Notes: generated by a model not told the origin, from the letters alone. A stretch of 64,000 nucleotides of DNA from Prorocentrum cordatum (GCA_963575745.1 CAUYUJ010019275.1:92393-156392), one strand, 5' to 3'; counted from the first letter of the stretch, positions 12,116-24,485 are shown. Translations and numbers: made by a program.

Positions 12116-13212
12116 CTATCGTACGTGTGCGGGGCCCCTGCTCCAAGGTGCCCGGCGCCCGATCGCCGCGCATTGAGGTCGAGCGCCTGCCGATGAGCCG
12201 ACAGCTGGAACTGCCGCTGGGACGCACTTCGCCTGTAGTGTCGTGCGCTCCAGTAGTGGTAACCCTGCTCCAAGGTGCTCGGCACAATGTGGCCAAGCAT
12301 TAGAGGCAATCGCTCGCCGAGTCAAGCGCGGACAGCTGTGACTGCCGTTGGGGTTTGCCGTGTGTAGAAGAGGCCGTCGGTCCTGGTACGTACAGAGGGT
12401 GAGTTCGAGGTGGCTCATCGGTGCCATGCCCATTTTCCTGGTCACCCCGAACTGTTCCAAGCAGGCCCAAAGCGGTTCGAACACGGGTTCGCTCGCGAAC
12501 GCGGAATTCGCCTCGGTCTCCTCGGAAGTCTGCTGTATTTTGACGAGCCCGAGCTCCTCTGCCTACTGCTTCGTCGTGTAGCCACCAATCGCGCTGTTCG
12601 TGTTGCCGAGCTCCGTCGCGTTACTGCGTCTGGCCGCCATTCTTTTTGCTTAAATTCCTTCGATGACGCCGACGATCGCCGCGCACAGAATGGTCTTCAG
12701 CTGGACCTCTACCTTTTATCCTTCTTGTTGCGCTGCCGCGTCTCCTACGCCTTCTCGATCCATGCCTCGGCTCTTTCCCGCGCCTTGACCGCTGGCCTGA
12801 TGGGTCACGCCCGCGATTCAGACGACCGCTGCGACAGCTTCGATGTGGGTTGGCCCAGCGACATCTCGAGCACCATCTATGTGAGGACGGGCATCGTGCG
12901 CAGAGTCCCCGTCCATGTTCTCCGGCTCTGCGAGTTCCTCCTTGTCGCCCGTGCGGCTGAACTTGCGCTGGGAGCCTCGAGCCGTCCTTGTCCAGTGGCT
13001 GCGGCACCGGTTGCGGCGGCCCCTTGCTTGCGTCGACCTCGTGAGCCGCCCTTCTCCTCGAGCATTCTGGCTGCAAGGGCCTGGTCGAGCAGAGCGAACC
13101 CATCCTGGTACAGGTGGAATAAGGGTGCCTGGACAACAAGTGTCCACGCCCATGGCGGTAAGGCGACGCAACATGATAGCAACCACAACAGCGAAATGCC
13201 CTTGCCTCGCAC
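12116..13212 (-). CDS. Possible secreted-protein frame (copy 1), uncertain
   Basis: The minus-strand ATG at 13212 opens a frame starting MRGKGISLLWLLSCC and continuing VALPPWAW, which resembles a signal peptide (basic start, hydrophobic core, small residues). The next 30 residues look protein-like, then the frame becomes low-complexity Ala/Gly/Arg and stops by 12877. Further downstream, another minus frame (12484-12116) holds a plausible segment (EPLWACLEQFGVTRKMGMAP). Both pieces are present in the other duplication copy with changes. No family recognised. An overlapping plus-strand frame (12410-13219) is open here but has a stop in copy 2, so I prefer the minus strand. Introns or decay could explain the broken frames. 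Confidence 0.3.
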
Positions 13213-13669
13213 GCCTTAGTGTCAGTTTGTGATTGACGAATCCGCGGGGGGCGCGTGTTTTAGAAAAGTAGTTCCCCTTTTCGGGCGAATCGCGGGGTGG
13301 CGCCCGCCAGATTGAAAATCAACGGGGCGGCGCCATTGCTTAGCGCCGACGCCCGGCCGCCAACGAGGGGCAATAGGGGGGGGGTGTTTCGAGGCAGGGG
13401 CGGGCCAGGGCGCCCCCCCTTCTGTCGAACCGATGCGGGCCTGCGGGCAAGGCGGGCTGGACGAAAGTGGGGCGCAGCAAAGGGGGGATTCGCCAAGCAA
13501 CTCACGTCGCCGATTTGCCAGGCGCCTCCTGGCGCCCGAAGCGGCCTTGCGTCGAGGACTGGCCCTTCGGCGGAGCGACCGCAAAAACCGCGCGCACCAG
13601 GCTTTGCAACCCCCCGTTTCCTTCCCCAGCCTTTTGTCCGACCCGAGCAAGGCGGCTAGTCCTCCTCCC

Positions 13670-13920
13670 CCCTTCTGTCGTCGTCGTCGCCGCCGTCCCC
13701 CGCCCTGCCTGAACCTGCTCCTCCTGCTCCTTTTTCCTCACTCGCATCCTCCTCTTCCTCCTCCACCTCCTCCCGTTCCTTCCTCCTCCTCCTCGTCCTC
13801 CTTCTCCTGCTCCTGCTCCTGCCCCTGCTCCTGATCCTCCTCCTCCCTCTTCTCCTCCATCTCTTCCTCGTCCTCCTCCTTCTCATCCCCCTTTTTCCCC
13901 CCTTCCCCTCCTCTCTCTTC
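13670..13920. repeat. CTC-rich low-complexity tract (copy 1)
   Basis: Imperfect CTC/TCC/CTG triplets, matched by 19985-20245 in copy 2 with different lengths. Reading frames here are artefacts (poly-Ser/Leu/Pro or poly-Glu/Arg). Confidence 0.85.
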
Positions 13921-14544
13921 CTTCCCCCTGGCGCGCGTGATTGAAAAAAAATATCGCGCCCCGCGGGTATTCATCAGCCCCGGGGGGGCTTTTGTTAGCC
14001 ACAAGCTGACATTACCCCCAAATCCAAAATTGAGGTGTCCACAATTAGTTTGTCCTGGGCTTTGGCCTACCGCCCAAACCCGTCAACTTTGAACTTGGGG
14101 AAGGGGGAGTATGCATTTTGGTCCGACGTGCTTTGATAACTCAAGGTCTTGGCGAGACGCGTGTGAACCGTTTCATTCCACCCACAGGAGAGGAGGGATA
14201 GGAAGAGGAATAAAAAGGTGAGAGCGCCGACGACGCGTTCCCATAGCTCCCAAAGATCTCTCTGTTCACCCTGGTTGCCCGACTTGTTCCACTAGTCTCT
14301 CGTCACTGTTTTTTGAATGGGCTGGCGGGGATACGCGAAGCCTTGAATTACGTTACCGAAGAAACCCACATACTTATAATATGTCTGGCGTGAGGATAGC
14401 TGACGAGAAATTTGGGGGAATGATGTTGGTGGCCGTTGCTTCGCCGAGACCACTGGTGGCGCTGGTCAAGCCTTGGGAGACTGACGCGCCGTGCGAACAG
14501 CACCCTGAGCCATGACGACCACGGAAGCGAGCGAAGCTGTACTG

Positions 14545-14686
14545 GCCATCGCTCGGACGTACATTCCCTGTTTTTTTTTTTTTTTTTGTTTTTTCCGGGT
14601 TCGTGCGTGGTTATTTTCGCCAAATGCTCAAGGATGCTCTTCGATGGTCCTCGCCGAAAGAAAAATGCACACGCCCGAGCGATGCC
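14545..14686. mobile_element. Family C element within duplication copy 2
   Basis: This is the duplicated counterpart of the element at 2951-3081, with a longer T tract. It has the same ends (GCCATCGCTCGGACGT and inverted CGAGCGATGCC) and moved with the segmental duplication rather than independently. Confidence 0.8.
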
Positions 14687-14764
14687 GAGCGCAGGTAGGC
14701 AGGCGGACGGCGCACGAGTCTCGACGCGGTGGGCAGGCGGAACGCGCACGCCGCGGGGAGGGAC

Positions 14765-16262
14765 CACCCCCTGCGCATCCCCGATGCTGTCGAGGAAGTG
14801 CCACGCCTGCTGTGCATGGGCGACTGGGACGTACAGGCACCGCGGTGAGGGACCAGCCCCTGCGCACCCCCTACGGTGTCCAGAAAGTGCCACGCCTGCC
14901 ACGCTCGCCGACCCTGGCACGCATAGCGGCCGCGCTGAGGGACCACCCCCTGCGCACACCAAGCAGGTGTCGAGGAAGTGCCACGCCTGCCACGCTCTCA
15001 GGCCCTGGCACGCATAGGGGCCGCGCTGAAAGACCACCCCCTGCGCGCCCCCTCAAGTGTCGAGGAAGTGCCACGCCTGCCACGCTCCCCGACCCTGGCA
15101 CGCATAGGGGGCGCGCTGAGAGACCACCCCCTGCGCACCCCCTCTGGTCTCTGGCACGCATAGAGGCCGCGCTGAGAGACCCCCCCCGCCTGCGCAAACC
15201 CTTTCTAATGCCAGGAAAATGCCACGCCTGCCACGCTCTCCGACCCTGACACCCACAGAAGCCGCGCTGAAAGACCACCCCCTGCGCGCCCCCTCAAGTG
15301 TCGAGGAAGTGCCACGCCTGCCACGCTCTCAGGCCCTGGCACGCATAGGGGCCGCGTTGGGAGACGAGAGTGCCACGCCTGCCGCGCTCTCCGACCCTGG
15401 CACGCATGGCGGCCGCGCTGAGAGACCGCCCTCTGTGCACCCTCTCTGGTGTCGAGAAACTGCCACGCCTGCCACGCTTTGCGACCCTGGCACGCATGGG
15501 TGCCGCGTTGGGAGGCCACCTCCTGCGCACCCTAATCAGGTGTCGAGAATGCCACGCCTGCCACGCTGTGCGAGCGTGCGGCGGATAGCGCCCCCACCTC
15601 CAGCGCACCCCCTGTGGTGTCGAGAACCTGCAACGCCTGCCACGCTTTGCGAGCGTACGACGGATAGCGCCCCCACCTCGGGCACACCCCTTGCGGCGTA
15701 GAGAAACTGCCGCGCCTGCCACGCTTTGCGAACGTACGACGGGTAGCGCCCCCCCACCTCGGGCACACCCCCTGCGGCGTCGAGAAACTGCCACGCCTGT
15801 CACGCCTTGCGAGCCCGAAACGGATAGCGCTCCCACCCACAACGCGCCCTGGTGTCGAGAATGTGCCACCCCTGCCACGCTTTGCGAACCAGAAACGGAT
15901 AGCGCGCCCACCCCCAGAGCACCCCCTATGGCGTCGACGAAATGCCACGCCTGCCGCGCTTTGCAAGCCCGAAGCGGATAGCACTCTCATCCCCCAGCGC
16001 ACCCCCTGTGGTGTCGAGGAGGTACCACGCCTGCCACGCCTTGCGAGCCCGAAACGGAGAGTGCTCCCACCCACAGCGCACCCCTATGGCGTCGAGGATG
16101 TGCCACGCCTGCCACGCCTTGCAAGTTCGAAACGGATAGCGCCCCCACCCACAGCGCAGCCCCTGTACTGTCGAGGATGTGCCTCGCCTGCCACGCCTTG
16201 CGAGCTCGAAACGGATGGCGGTCACACCCACAGCGCACCCCCTGTGGCAGCGCTTTGCGAGC
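14765..16262. repeat. Minisatellite, copy 2 of the 80-91-bp array
   Basis: Counterpart of the 3165-4560 array in the second duplication copy, with the same unit types in the same order but a different number of early units (copy 2 has an extra unit near 15000-15150). This shows local unit gain or loss after duplication. Confidence 0.85.
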
Positions 16263-16289
16263 CCGAAGCGCCCCCCCATCCCCCCCTGT

Positions 16290-16900
16290 GGCGTTCATGT
16301 GGTGTGGTGTGCGGCGCGTCATGTGTATGATGCGTGGGCGGCTGTATGTACGCCCAGTTCGCGTCATGTGAATGATGCGTGTGCGACTGTATCTGGACGT
16401 GGGTGCATTCTGCAGTGAACACGCCAGGCGTCCACTAGCTTTGTTGTGTGGTGTGTTTGTGTGTGTGTGTGCGAGTGTGTGCATGCGTGCGGCTGTGTAG
16501 ACGCGTGTGTCATGTACGCGCCGTGCATGTGTTGAGCGCGGGGGAAGAGGAATATGAGGAGGGGAAGAGGGAGATGTGAGGAATCAACACGTACTGGGTG
16601 CCAGGCTGGATGTGGACGTGTGCCTCATGTGGGTAACCAGTATGTTGTGAATACGTCTTGGGCTTATGACGCAGTGAACACGCCAGGCGTCCACTGGCGT
16701 TGTATGGCGTGTATGCGAACGTGTGCATGCGAGGGACTGCATGTACACGCGCGTTTCATGTACATGCCGTGCATGTGCTGCGCGTGGGTGAGGGAGAAAG
16801 GGGGATAAGGGAAGATGAGTGAAACGCGGGTGCGACGCGGCAAAGAAGAAAACCATAACCCCACGAAACATGTGGGTAACACATGTTTTGCATGCACTTC
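16290..16900. repeat. Degenerate long-unit tandem repeat, duplication copy 2
   Basis: Uninterrupted counterpart of 4600-4753 plus 10128-10640. It contains the empty LINE target CTAGCTTTGTTGTGTGG near 16435-16452. Confidence 0.65.
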
Positions 16901-18498
16901 TGCACCTGCGTCCTGCCCCAACCCGCCCATTCAGTACTAAATTAACAAACTCTCACCGCAATTAATCAAAATGCTGCTGCAGAACCCGGCCCACCCAGCC
17001 GTGTTTGGCCGCAACATGTTCTAGAGCTGTGCAGCAGGAACAACTGCGCAATCACAGCGTGAGGGCTCGTTGTTCCCATCGTGCACTATGCCTTTCCAAC
17101 GCCTTGGGTCACGCACAACGACTGGCTTGCAACCTGTAAGCATAGCTAGACCACCGAAGACTGGGCAAAGTTTAGCAAGGTCGGATGGCCAAACATACAA
17201 TGCGATTCGGTCATCTTCTGCGACTGTCCCATCAGAGACGGTTGCACTAGACGACAGCGTATCACATCCCCTGCTACATGTCGGGAACAAGGGGGAGGCG
17301 ATTGGAAAGAGTAGCCGGGCAGCACGTGTCCCACTGGTCGAAGTGACCAGCGCAGAAGCCGAAATAATGCGCTGATGCGGAAACACACATGGACCGTATC
17401 GCCAACACGGGGGGCAAGGGGACGAGGAGGAGCGCAGGTAGCCGCAACGCAGCAAGCACCATGAGGCGCAGCAGGTACCGATCACACCTGCATGTCGATT
17501 GCAGCATGAGCTGCTCGCAAAAAGTTCACACATGCGAGAGAAGTCTTCAGAGGGCAGGCAGCATGTCCGATTGTCACCTCAAAGTGATAGCACGCCAGCG
17601 CGTGTGCATGAGCATGTTCACGCGTAAATCTACTGATGTATAAAGCAGGGACCGCGAGCCCAACGTCAACGACGGTCTCGAAGAGGGGCAACAGGGAAGA
17701 GGAAGAGGATAAGGACCTTGCGATCCGACGTGCGGAGGAGGAGGGAGAGGAGGAGAAGGAAGAGAAGGAGGAGGAGGAGGTGGAGGGTAAGGCGGAAGGG
17801 AGATGAAGAGGGGGACAACCTAAGGCCATGCGAATCTTGTCTGCTCCGTTCCAAGATTAACGGGTAATCCCCGAAGCGGGTTCTAGAGGGGGCGAGGGAG
17901 GAGGGCCAGGGGGTGGTGGAAGAGGAGGAGGAGGAAGAGAGGGACAAGAAGAGGGATATCAACATAAAACACCTTACGGGGCAAGTCTCCGAAACTGATA
18001 CGACCTCGCTGTGGGGTCGATCGACATCGAAACCGCACGTTTGGGACTTCAGCCAGTCCGAATGCCCTCCCGCAAAACCGGGGTGGGGGTGAGGGAAACA
18101 GCATCAGGGGGGAAGTAGGCCGTGTCTACTAGCAGCATTACTTGCTCGAGCTTTCGGAGTGTTTCGAAGGCTTCTCGGTGAGAGTAGTGAACGCCGCATT
18201 TGAATGAGAGACCCCGAACCCCAGACTCCCCAAATGCCCCTTTAATCTCTTCGACGTAAGGAATGGGATCTTTTTTTCGCTGGAAGGTGGAGAAAAGAAG
18301 AGTAGGAGAAAAAGGAAAAGGAGGAACAAAAGGAACAGGAGGAGGAGGTAGAGGGTCAGGTCCTCGCCATCCGTTGGACACTGCCCGCCATTGTCAACAG
18401 AGTTAATCGCCCAATCAGGAAGATTTACGTCACCACTATCGTACGTGCGCGGGGCCCCTGCTCCAAGGTGCCCGGCACCCGATCGCCACGCATTGAAG

Positions 18499-19530
18499 TC
18501 AAACGCCTGCCGATGAGCCGACAGCTGGAACTGCCGCTGGGACGCACTTCGCCTGTAGTGTCGTGCGCTCCAGTAGTGGTAACCCTGCTCCAAGGTGCTC
18601 GGCACAATGTGGCCAAGCATTAGAGGCAATCGCTCGCCGAGTCCAGCGCGGACAGCTGTGACTGCCGTTGGGGTTTGCCGTGTGTAGAAGAGGCCGTCGG
18701 TCCTGGTACGTACAGAGGGTGAGCTCGAGGTGGCTCATCGGTGCCATGCCCATGTTCCTGGTCACCCCAAACTGTTCCAAACAGGCCCAAAGCGGTTCGA
18801 ACACGGGTTCGCTCGCGAACGCGGAATTCGCCTCGGTCGCCTCGAAAGTCTGCTGTATTTTGACGAGCCCGAGCTCCTCTGCCTACTTCTTCGTCGTGTA
18901 GCCACCAATCGCACTGTTCATGTTGCCGAGCTCCGTCGCGTTACTGTGTCTGGCCGCCATTCTTTTTGCTTAAATTCCTTCGATGACGCCGGCGATCGCC
19001 GCGCACAGAATGGTCTTCAGCTGGACCTCTACCTTTTATCCTTCATGTTGCGCTGCCGCGTCTCCTACGCCTTCTCGATCCATGCCTCGGCTCTTTCCCG
19101 CGCCTTGACCGCTGGCCTGATGGCTCACGCCCGCGATTCAGACGACCACTGCGACAGCTTCGATGTGGGTTGGCGCGGCGACATTTCGAGCACCATCTAA
19201 GTGAGGACGGGCGTCGTGCGCAGAGTCCCCGTCCATGTTCTCCGGCTCTGCGAATTCCTCCTTGTCGCCCGTGCGGCTGAACTTGCGCTGGGAGCATCGA
19301 GCCGTCCTTGTCCAGTGGCTGCGGCACCGGTTGCGGCGGCCCCTTGCTTGCGTCGACCTCGTGAGCCGCCCTTCTCCTCGAGCATTCTGGCTGCAAGGAT
19401 CTGGTCGAGCAGCGAACCCATCCTGGTACAGGTGGAATAAGGGTGCCTGGACAACAAGTGTCCACGCCCATGGCGGTAAGGCGACGCAACATGATAGCAA
19501 CAACAACTGCGAAATGCCCTTGCTTCGCAC
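18499..19530 (-). CDS. Possible secreted-protein frame (copy 2), uncertain
   Basis: Counterpart of the 13212 frame: the ATG at 19530 gives MRSKGISQLLLLSCC, keeping the hydrophobic core despite several substitutions (GK to SK, LLWLL to QLLLL). A small deletion near 19410 shifts the frame after the YQDGFAA region. The 18804-18499 piece (EPLWACLEQFGVTRNMGMAP) is also preserved. Conservation of the hydrophobic stretch is the main support; no function is assigned. Confidence 0.28.
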
Positions 19531-19984
19531 GCCTTAGTGTCAGTTTGTGATTGACGAATCCGTGGGGGGCGCGTGTTTTAAAAAAGTAGTTCCCCTGCTC
19601 GGGCGAATCGCGGGGTGGCGCCCGCCAAATTGAAAATCAACGGGGCGGCGCCAGTGCTTAGCGCCGACGCCCGGCCGCCAACGAGGGGCAATGGGGGGGG
19701 GGTGTTTAGAGGCAAGGGCGGGCCAGGGCGCCCCCCCTTCTGTCGAACCGATGCGGGCCTGCGGGCAAGGCGAGCTGGACGAAAGTGGGGCGCAGCAAAG
19801 GGGGGATCCGCCAAGCAACTCACGTCGCCGATTTGCCAAGCGCCTCCTGGCGCCCGAAGCGGCCATGCGTCGAGGACTGGCCCTTCGGCGGAGCGACCGA
19901 AAAAAACTGCGCGCACCAGGCTTTGCACCCCCCCCCCCGTTTCCTTCCCCAGCCTTTTGTCCGACCCGAGCAAGGCGGCTAGTC

Positions 19985-20245
19985 CTCCTCCCCCCTTCTG
20001 TCGTCGTCGTCGCCGCCGTCCCCCGCCCTGCCTGACCCTGCTCCTCCTGCTCCTTTTTCCTCACTCGCATCCTCCTCTTCCTCCTCCTCCTCCTCCTCCT
20101 CCTCCCGTTCCTTCCTCCTCCTCCTCGTCCTCCTTCTCCTGCTCCTGCTCCTGCTCCTCCTCCTCCCTCTCCTCCTCCTCCTCTTCCTCGTCCTCCTCCT
20201 TCTTATCCTCCTTCTTCCCCTCTTCCCCTCCTCTCTCTTCCTTCC
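19985..20245. repeat. CTC-rich low-complexity tract (copy 2)
   Basis: Counterpart of 13670-13920, with longer CTC runs. Confidence 0.85.
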
Positions 20246-20693
20246 CCCTGGCGCGCGTGATTGAAAAAAGTATCGCGCCCCGCGGGGTATTCATCAGCCC
20301 CGGGGGGGCTTTTGTTAACCACAAATTGACATTACCCCCAAACCCAAAATTGAGGTGTCCACAGTTCGTCCCTCCTGGGCTTTGGCCTACCGCCCAAACC
20401 CGTCAACTTTGAACTTTGCATTTTGGTCCGACGTGCTTTGATAACTCAAGGTCTTGGCGAGACGCGTGTGAACCGTTTCATTCCACCCACAGGAGAGGAG
20501 GGATAGGAAGAGGAACAAAAAGGTGAGAGCGCCGACGACGCGTTTGCAACCACTTACGGCCGACGCGACGGGGCGCCCCCAACTCAGAAGCTGCGGAGCA
20601 GACGACGTTACGTACTCGATGGCGGCTCGAGCGGGATGCCGCCAGGGAGGGAGGGGGAGGAAGAGGGGGAGAGCACAGGGCGAAGTGCCCTGT

Positions 20694-20830
20694 CAAGGAC
20701 CCCCCCCCTTCACGCCGAGGACCTCCAGCCCCACAGCGCGCGGCAAACCGGCGGCGCCGCCGCCGGGAGCGAACAGCACGCGGGTGGCCTGCGTGGCGGC
20801 GCGCTGGGAGGCCAGGTGGTGCGAGTGGGG
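20694..20830 (-). CDS. Probable exon of the GMC oxidoreductase (downstream exon)
   Basis: A minus-strand stretch reads ATQATRVLFAPGGGAAGL then PRAVGLEVLG. This fits the GMC family segment that follows the SAA-AYL region, where 'A/V-TRVLF' and 'RAVGVE(V/Y)' are usual. It lies downstream, on the same strand, of the exon at 25815-25948 whose last residues (AGNLEARA) would lead into it, as in 'RPNLTV..A.VTRVLF'. I could not fix the exon borders from a clear direct repeat. A possible further piece (minus, near 20600-20520) resembles 'APQLLSWG' but is too weak to call. Confidence 0.4.
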
Positions 20831-20944
20831 CGGCCGTAGGTTCGGGGAACTCCTTGGGGCGCCAAGTATCCCAAGACAGTCAAGCACCGTTCAGCAGGCG
20901 GACCAGATAGAGCAACGTAAGGGCGACGCCAAATGGGGATAGGC

Positions 20945-21400
20945 TCCTCCTCCTCCTCCTCCCCCTCCTCCTCCCCCTCCTGCTCCTCCTCCAGATCCTC
21001 TTCCCCCGTCCTCCTCCTCCACCTCCTCCTGCTCCTCCTCCTCCTCCTCCTTCTCCTCCCCCGTGTGCCCCACGGCCATCGGGTCCGAGTAGGGCCCCGA
21101 AGCGAGCGGACCGCGCGCGGCCGAGCGCGGCCCCCGCGCCGCTCAGCCTCCTCTGCCTCCATCCGCCACCGCTCCTCCTTCTCCTCTGGCCCGTCCGCGC
21201 TTTCGCCAGCGCCCCTCCCCAGGCCCCTCGGCCTCCTTCTGCTCGCGGCTCCTTGTCTTCGTCCTCCTCCTCGGCGCTACCCGCCCTGGGGCCAGCCTCA
21301 GCCTCCTCCGCCTCCGGCTCTTCCTCCTCCTCCTCCTCCTCCTCCTCCTCCTCCTGCTGCTCCTCCTCCTGCTCCTGCTCCTCCTCCTCCTCCTCCTGAC
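20945..21400. repeat. CTC-rich low-complexity block left of the gap
   Basis: Two CTC/TCC-dense tracts (20945-21058 and 21310-21400) around a GC-rich 250-bp stretch with nothing recognisable. Confidence 0.8.
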
Positions 21401-21500
21401 NNNNNNNNNNNNNNNNNNNNNNNNNNNNNNNNNNNNNNNNNNNNNNNNNNNNNNNNNNNNNNNNNNNNNNNNNNNNNNNNNNNNNNNNNNNNNNNNNNNN
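21401..21500. other. Assembly gap (100 N)
   Basis: Exactly 100 N, the usual placeholder for a gap of unknown size. It lies between a CTC tract and an ATC tract, so the true sequence is probably a long microsatellite that broke the assembly. Confidence 0.99.
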
Positions 21501-21572
21501 CATCACATCACCATCACCATCACCACCACCACCACCACCACCACCACCACCATCATCATCATCACATCATCA

Positions 21573-21609
<37 letters not shown>

Positions 21610-21632
21610 CATCACCATCACCATCATCATCA

Positions 21633-21721
<89 letters not shown>

Positions 21722-21876
21722 GCATCATCATCATCATCAGCATCATCATCATCATCATCATGATGGTCATGATCATGATCATGATCATGATCATGATCAT
21801 GATCATCATCATCATCAGCATCAGCATCATCATCGTCATCATCATCATCATCATCATCAACAGCATCATCATCATC

Positions 21877-21907
<31 letters not shown>

Positions 21908-21973
21908 CCATCACCATCACCATCACCATCACCATCATCATCATCATCATCAGCATCATCACCATCATCAACG

Positions 21974-22004
<31 letters not shown>

Positions 22005-22035
22005 CCTCATCCTCATCCTCATCCTCATCCTCCCC
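21501..22035. repeat. (ATC)n microsatellite
   Basis: About 530 bp of CAT/ATC triplets with CAC, GAT and CCT variants and a TGATCATGATCATGATC palindromic patch near 21770-21805. Long poly-His, poly-Met and poly-Ile frames come from the repeat. Confidence 0.95.
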
Positions 22036-22317
22036 CTCTTCCCCCGCATCCTCCTCCTCCCACCCCTCTTCATTTCCTCCTTCGAGAACATCGTTAGGGA
22101 GGGACGAGCATCGTTTGACTGATAACTATCCCGACCAGCGTGGCCTTGGCCTCCCTGGCCGATTTGCCCTACCAGGTGGGGATATGCGCTGTTCCCTGCT
22201 GGTCTCGCGCGGCCTATCTCAAACTTTGGGGTTGGGATGGTTGGGTTGAGATGAGTTGGTCCGGTGGGGATGAGGATGGATTGAACTAACGGTAATGAGA
22301 GAATGACAGGGGCATCA

Positions 22318-22455
22318 ACTTCACGAGTTCTGCGCGGATTTCTCGGATCGTTGCTGGAGCCCCCATGGCGGCGCCTCCAGCGCCGTCTTTGGGCCGATTC
22401 GCGCGCCAAGGAAGGGGGCCCAGCGCCAATCCACGAAATCCGTGCGGATGTCCAG
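22318..22455. mobile_element. Inverted-repeat element, family F, copy 1
   Basis: The left arm ...TGCGCGGATTTCTCGGATCG is inverted at the right as CACGAAATCCGTGCGGA. The GC-rich centre contains GGCGCCTCC. Other copies: 24486-24612, 34708-34835, 54977-55078, 59072-59170 and 62541-62684. The last one abuts a coding exon. Confidence 0.65.
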
Positions 22456-22939
22456 AAGTTCCTGTGCATGTCATTATTTGTTCCTCGACCTGTGAGGTGG
22501 AGCGACGCGGTCAAGACCTTCTGCTTAGCGTGTCGCGGCGGCGGCCCGGACAACTGGCTATACCCTGCGGGCCGATAGCGCGTCGCTCCGCCTTGCGGGG
22601 CGGGAGGCTCAGGAAAGCACGGGACGCTGAAGACTGGAAACTGGGACGACAATGTTTCGTGCAGAAGCGTGGTGGGCCAGAACCCTGCGGCGCGACAAGC
22701 TAAGCCAAAGTTCCTGACCGTAGGGCGAGTTCGTGTCGAGACGACCTGCGTGCTGGTTTCTCGCACCGCATGGTTCGCTCAACATTGAACAGCCGCAATG
22801 TTCTGACCGCGAAGGATGGCTCGACACGGGCGACCTGTGGGCCAAGGCGGCGCTCAACCTTGAACGCCAGCAACAAGGTCCGCGCCGCATCGACACGACA
22901 CGCACGTACCGTATGGTTGGGCCCAGCTCTGGGGGGGGG

Positions 22940-23075
22940 GAACATAAAATTGCAATCGGCGACGCATCGCCGATAGATCGGCGATAAACCCCCGATCGCG
23001 AAACCGCACGTTCCTGGGCGGGGTGGGCAAACAGACATCATCGGCGATCGCTGGGCGATCGGGGGTAGATGCATC
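22940..23075. repeat. Dispersed element with GATCGGCGAT hairpins
   Basis: Contains ATCGGCGACGCATCGCCGAT and a TTCCTGGGCGGGGTGGGC centre. Diverged copies are at 23591-23735 and 55176-55313. The stretch between 23090 and 23340 belongs to another dispersed family (CTCGGCGAGGCGCAGCTGCTGG) with copies near 34050-34170 and 55360-55460. Confidence 0.5.
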
Positions 23076-23924
23076 CCCCCCTGAGCCTAGTAGCCCATGG
23101 CGTCGCCCCTGATTGTATGAGAGTGCGGGGTGGTTCTAAGACGCCTTCTAGGAAGCCCGCGGGACCTTCCAAGAAGCCACCTGCCCTCTGAGGAGCCCTT
23201 CACCTTCTTGGAAAGGATATCCCCCTCGGGTGGGGTCCCAGTGGCCGCTCGGGACGATACCCCTGGAGCGCTCTCGGCGAGGCGCAGCTGCTGGAAAGCA
23301 TCCAAGGGCCAGAAGGCCGCCGAGAAGCAACGAAAACGCATGAATCTCAAGCGTCGTCCTCCACGTGGTGCTCTTCATCTCCTCCTTCTCCTCCTTCTCC
23401 TCCTCCTCCAAGGCGCCTCGCTCCTACTGTCTCTTTCTGCTGATCCTCTCCCTCCCCGTCTTCGTCGTCGTCAGCATTCTGATCCTCACTTCCTCCTCCT
23501 CCTCCTCATCTTCCTCTTCTTCTTCCCCCCTCCTCCTCCTCCTCCTTCTGCGTACTCCTCGGCGCCACTGTCTCGGCCCGAGACCGACAACACATGGAGC
23601 GTAGATCAGCGAAAAACCCTCGATGGGGAAGCCGCGCGTTCCCGGGCAGGTTGAGGGGGCACCCAGGCCATGATCGGCGAGGCAGGGGCGATCGGGGCTC
23701 GATGCTCCCCCCAAACCCCTCCTGGGCCTCGAGGCCCCGTCGACGGGGACTTCCTGATAAACCAAAATTTTGGCACGCCCCAGAAAGAAACGCAGCCGCG
23801 GGTCGGAACCATTCTCCAATCTTCGCTTCCCCGAGCTGTAGTTTGCAGTCCAGGAGTTTGCAATGCCCTGATGGCCACCCACCCTCCTCTGTAGAGGCCT
23901 TCCGAATGGGGTCCCAATAGAGGG

Positions 23925-24090
23925 GGTCGGAGGATCGAGCCGCAACGCAGATGCATCGCCAATACATCAACGATGCCCCTGAGATGAACCAGCGACGTCG
24001 GCGATGCACCGGTGCCCTCGACGTGGAGAAACTCTGGCTGCACATCGAGCCGCATCGCAGATGCATCGGCGGTGCGGCGTGATTCTCCGA
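23925..24090. mobile_element. Foldback element, family G, copy 1
   Basis: Arms of the GGGTCGGAGGATCG(C/A)GCCGC type enclose a string of GATGCATCGGCGATG-like units that can fold on each other. Copies: 29446-29668 (most complete), 38930-39058 and 46627-46812. Confidence 0.6.
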
Positions 24091-24485
24091 CCATCTTCAA
24101 GGGCAACTCGAGGGATCCTCTCCTGTCATCTTGCTGGCTCTTGCCAATCGAGGATCACCGACTCGAAGCGACGCTAATCGACGCTGCATCAAAGCGAATC
24201 GACTCTAACTCTGCGCTTCTCTATCGATTACCAGGCGGTAGCGCACGCTGATGCACCCTGATAGCGGAATTCCGAAGACATACAAGTCTCCGGTGAGTTG
24301 CTACCGAACACATCGATCGAAAAGAAACGGGTCTTACGCGAGACGGCACTGGCTTAGGCGGGTCGCCAGCGCGACGCGCCACATTGGAAACGAGGACGCG
24401 TCCGCGCGACCTTATGCGGCACACCTACGCGCCAATGTCGGTGAAAACTACCCAGTTTCTCAGCGTGGCTCAATAACATACACCT

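Larger units (their letters stand above)
2646..14239. repeat. Tandem duplication, copy 1 (interrupted by a LINE)
   Basis: The block starting CCCATAGCTCCCAAAGATC and ending GCCGACGACGCGTT occurs twice in direct tandem, and the second copy begins exactly where the first ends (14239/14240). Copy 1 is about 11.6 kb because it contains a roughly 5.4-kb LINE; without it the length is about 6.2 kb, matching copy 2. The copies differ by scattered substitutions and small indels, so the duplication is not recent, but they align from end to end. Contents in order: a family-C element, a minisatellite, a longer-unit repeat, a region with a possible secreted-protein frame, and a GC-rich block ending in a CTC-rich tract. 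Confidence 0.9.
14240..20544. repeat. Tandem duplication, copy 2 (uninterrupted)
   Basis: This 6.3-kb direct repeat of copy 1 lacks the LINE. At the matching position (about 16439-16460) the sequence reads straight through CTAGCTTTGTTGTGTGGTG, which is the empty insertion site. It ends at GACGCGTT, about 150 bp before an exon-like stretch assigned to the GMC oxidoreductase. Confidence 0.9.

Noticed and set aside
12410-13219. A 270-codon plus-strand ORF in the tandem duplication
   Set aside because: The matching frame in copy 2 has a TAA stop at about 19198 and no family resemblance; it is more likely the shadow of the minus-strand sequence.
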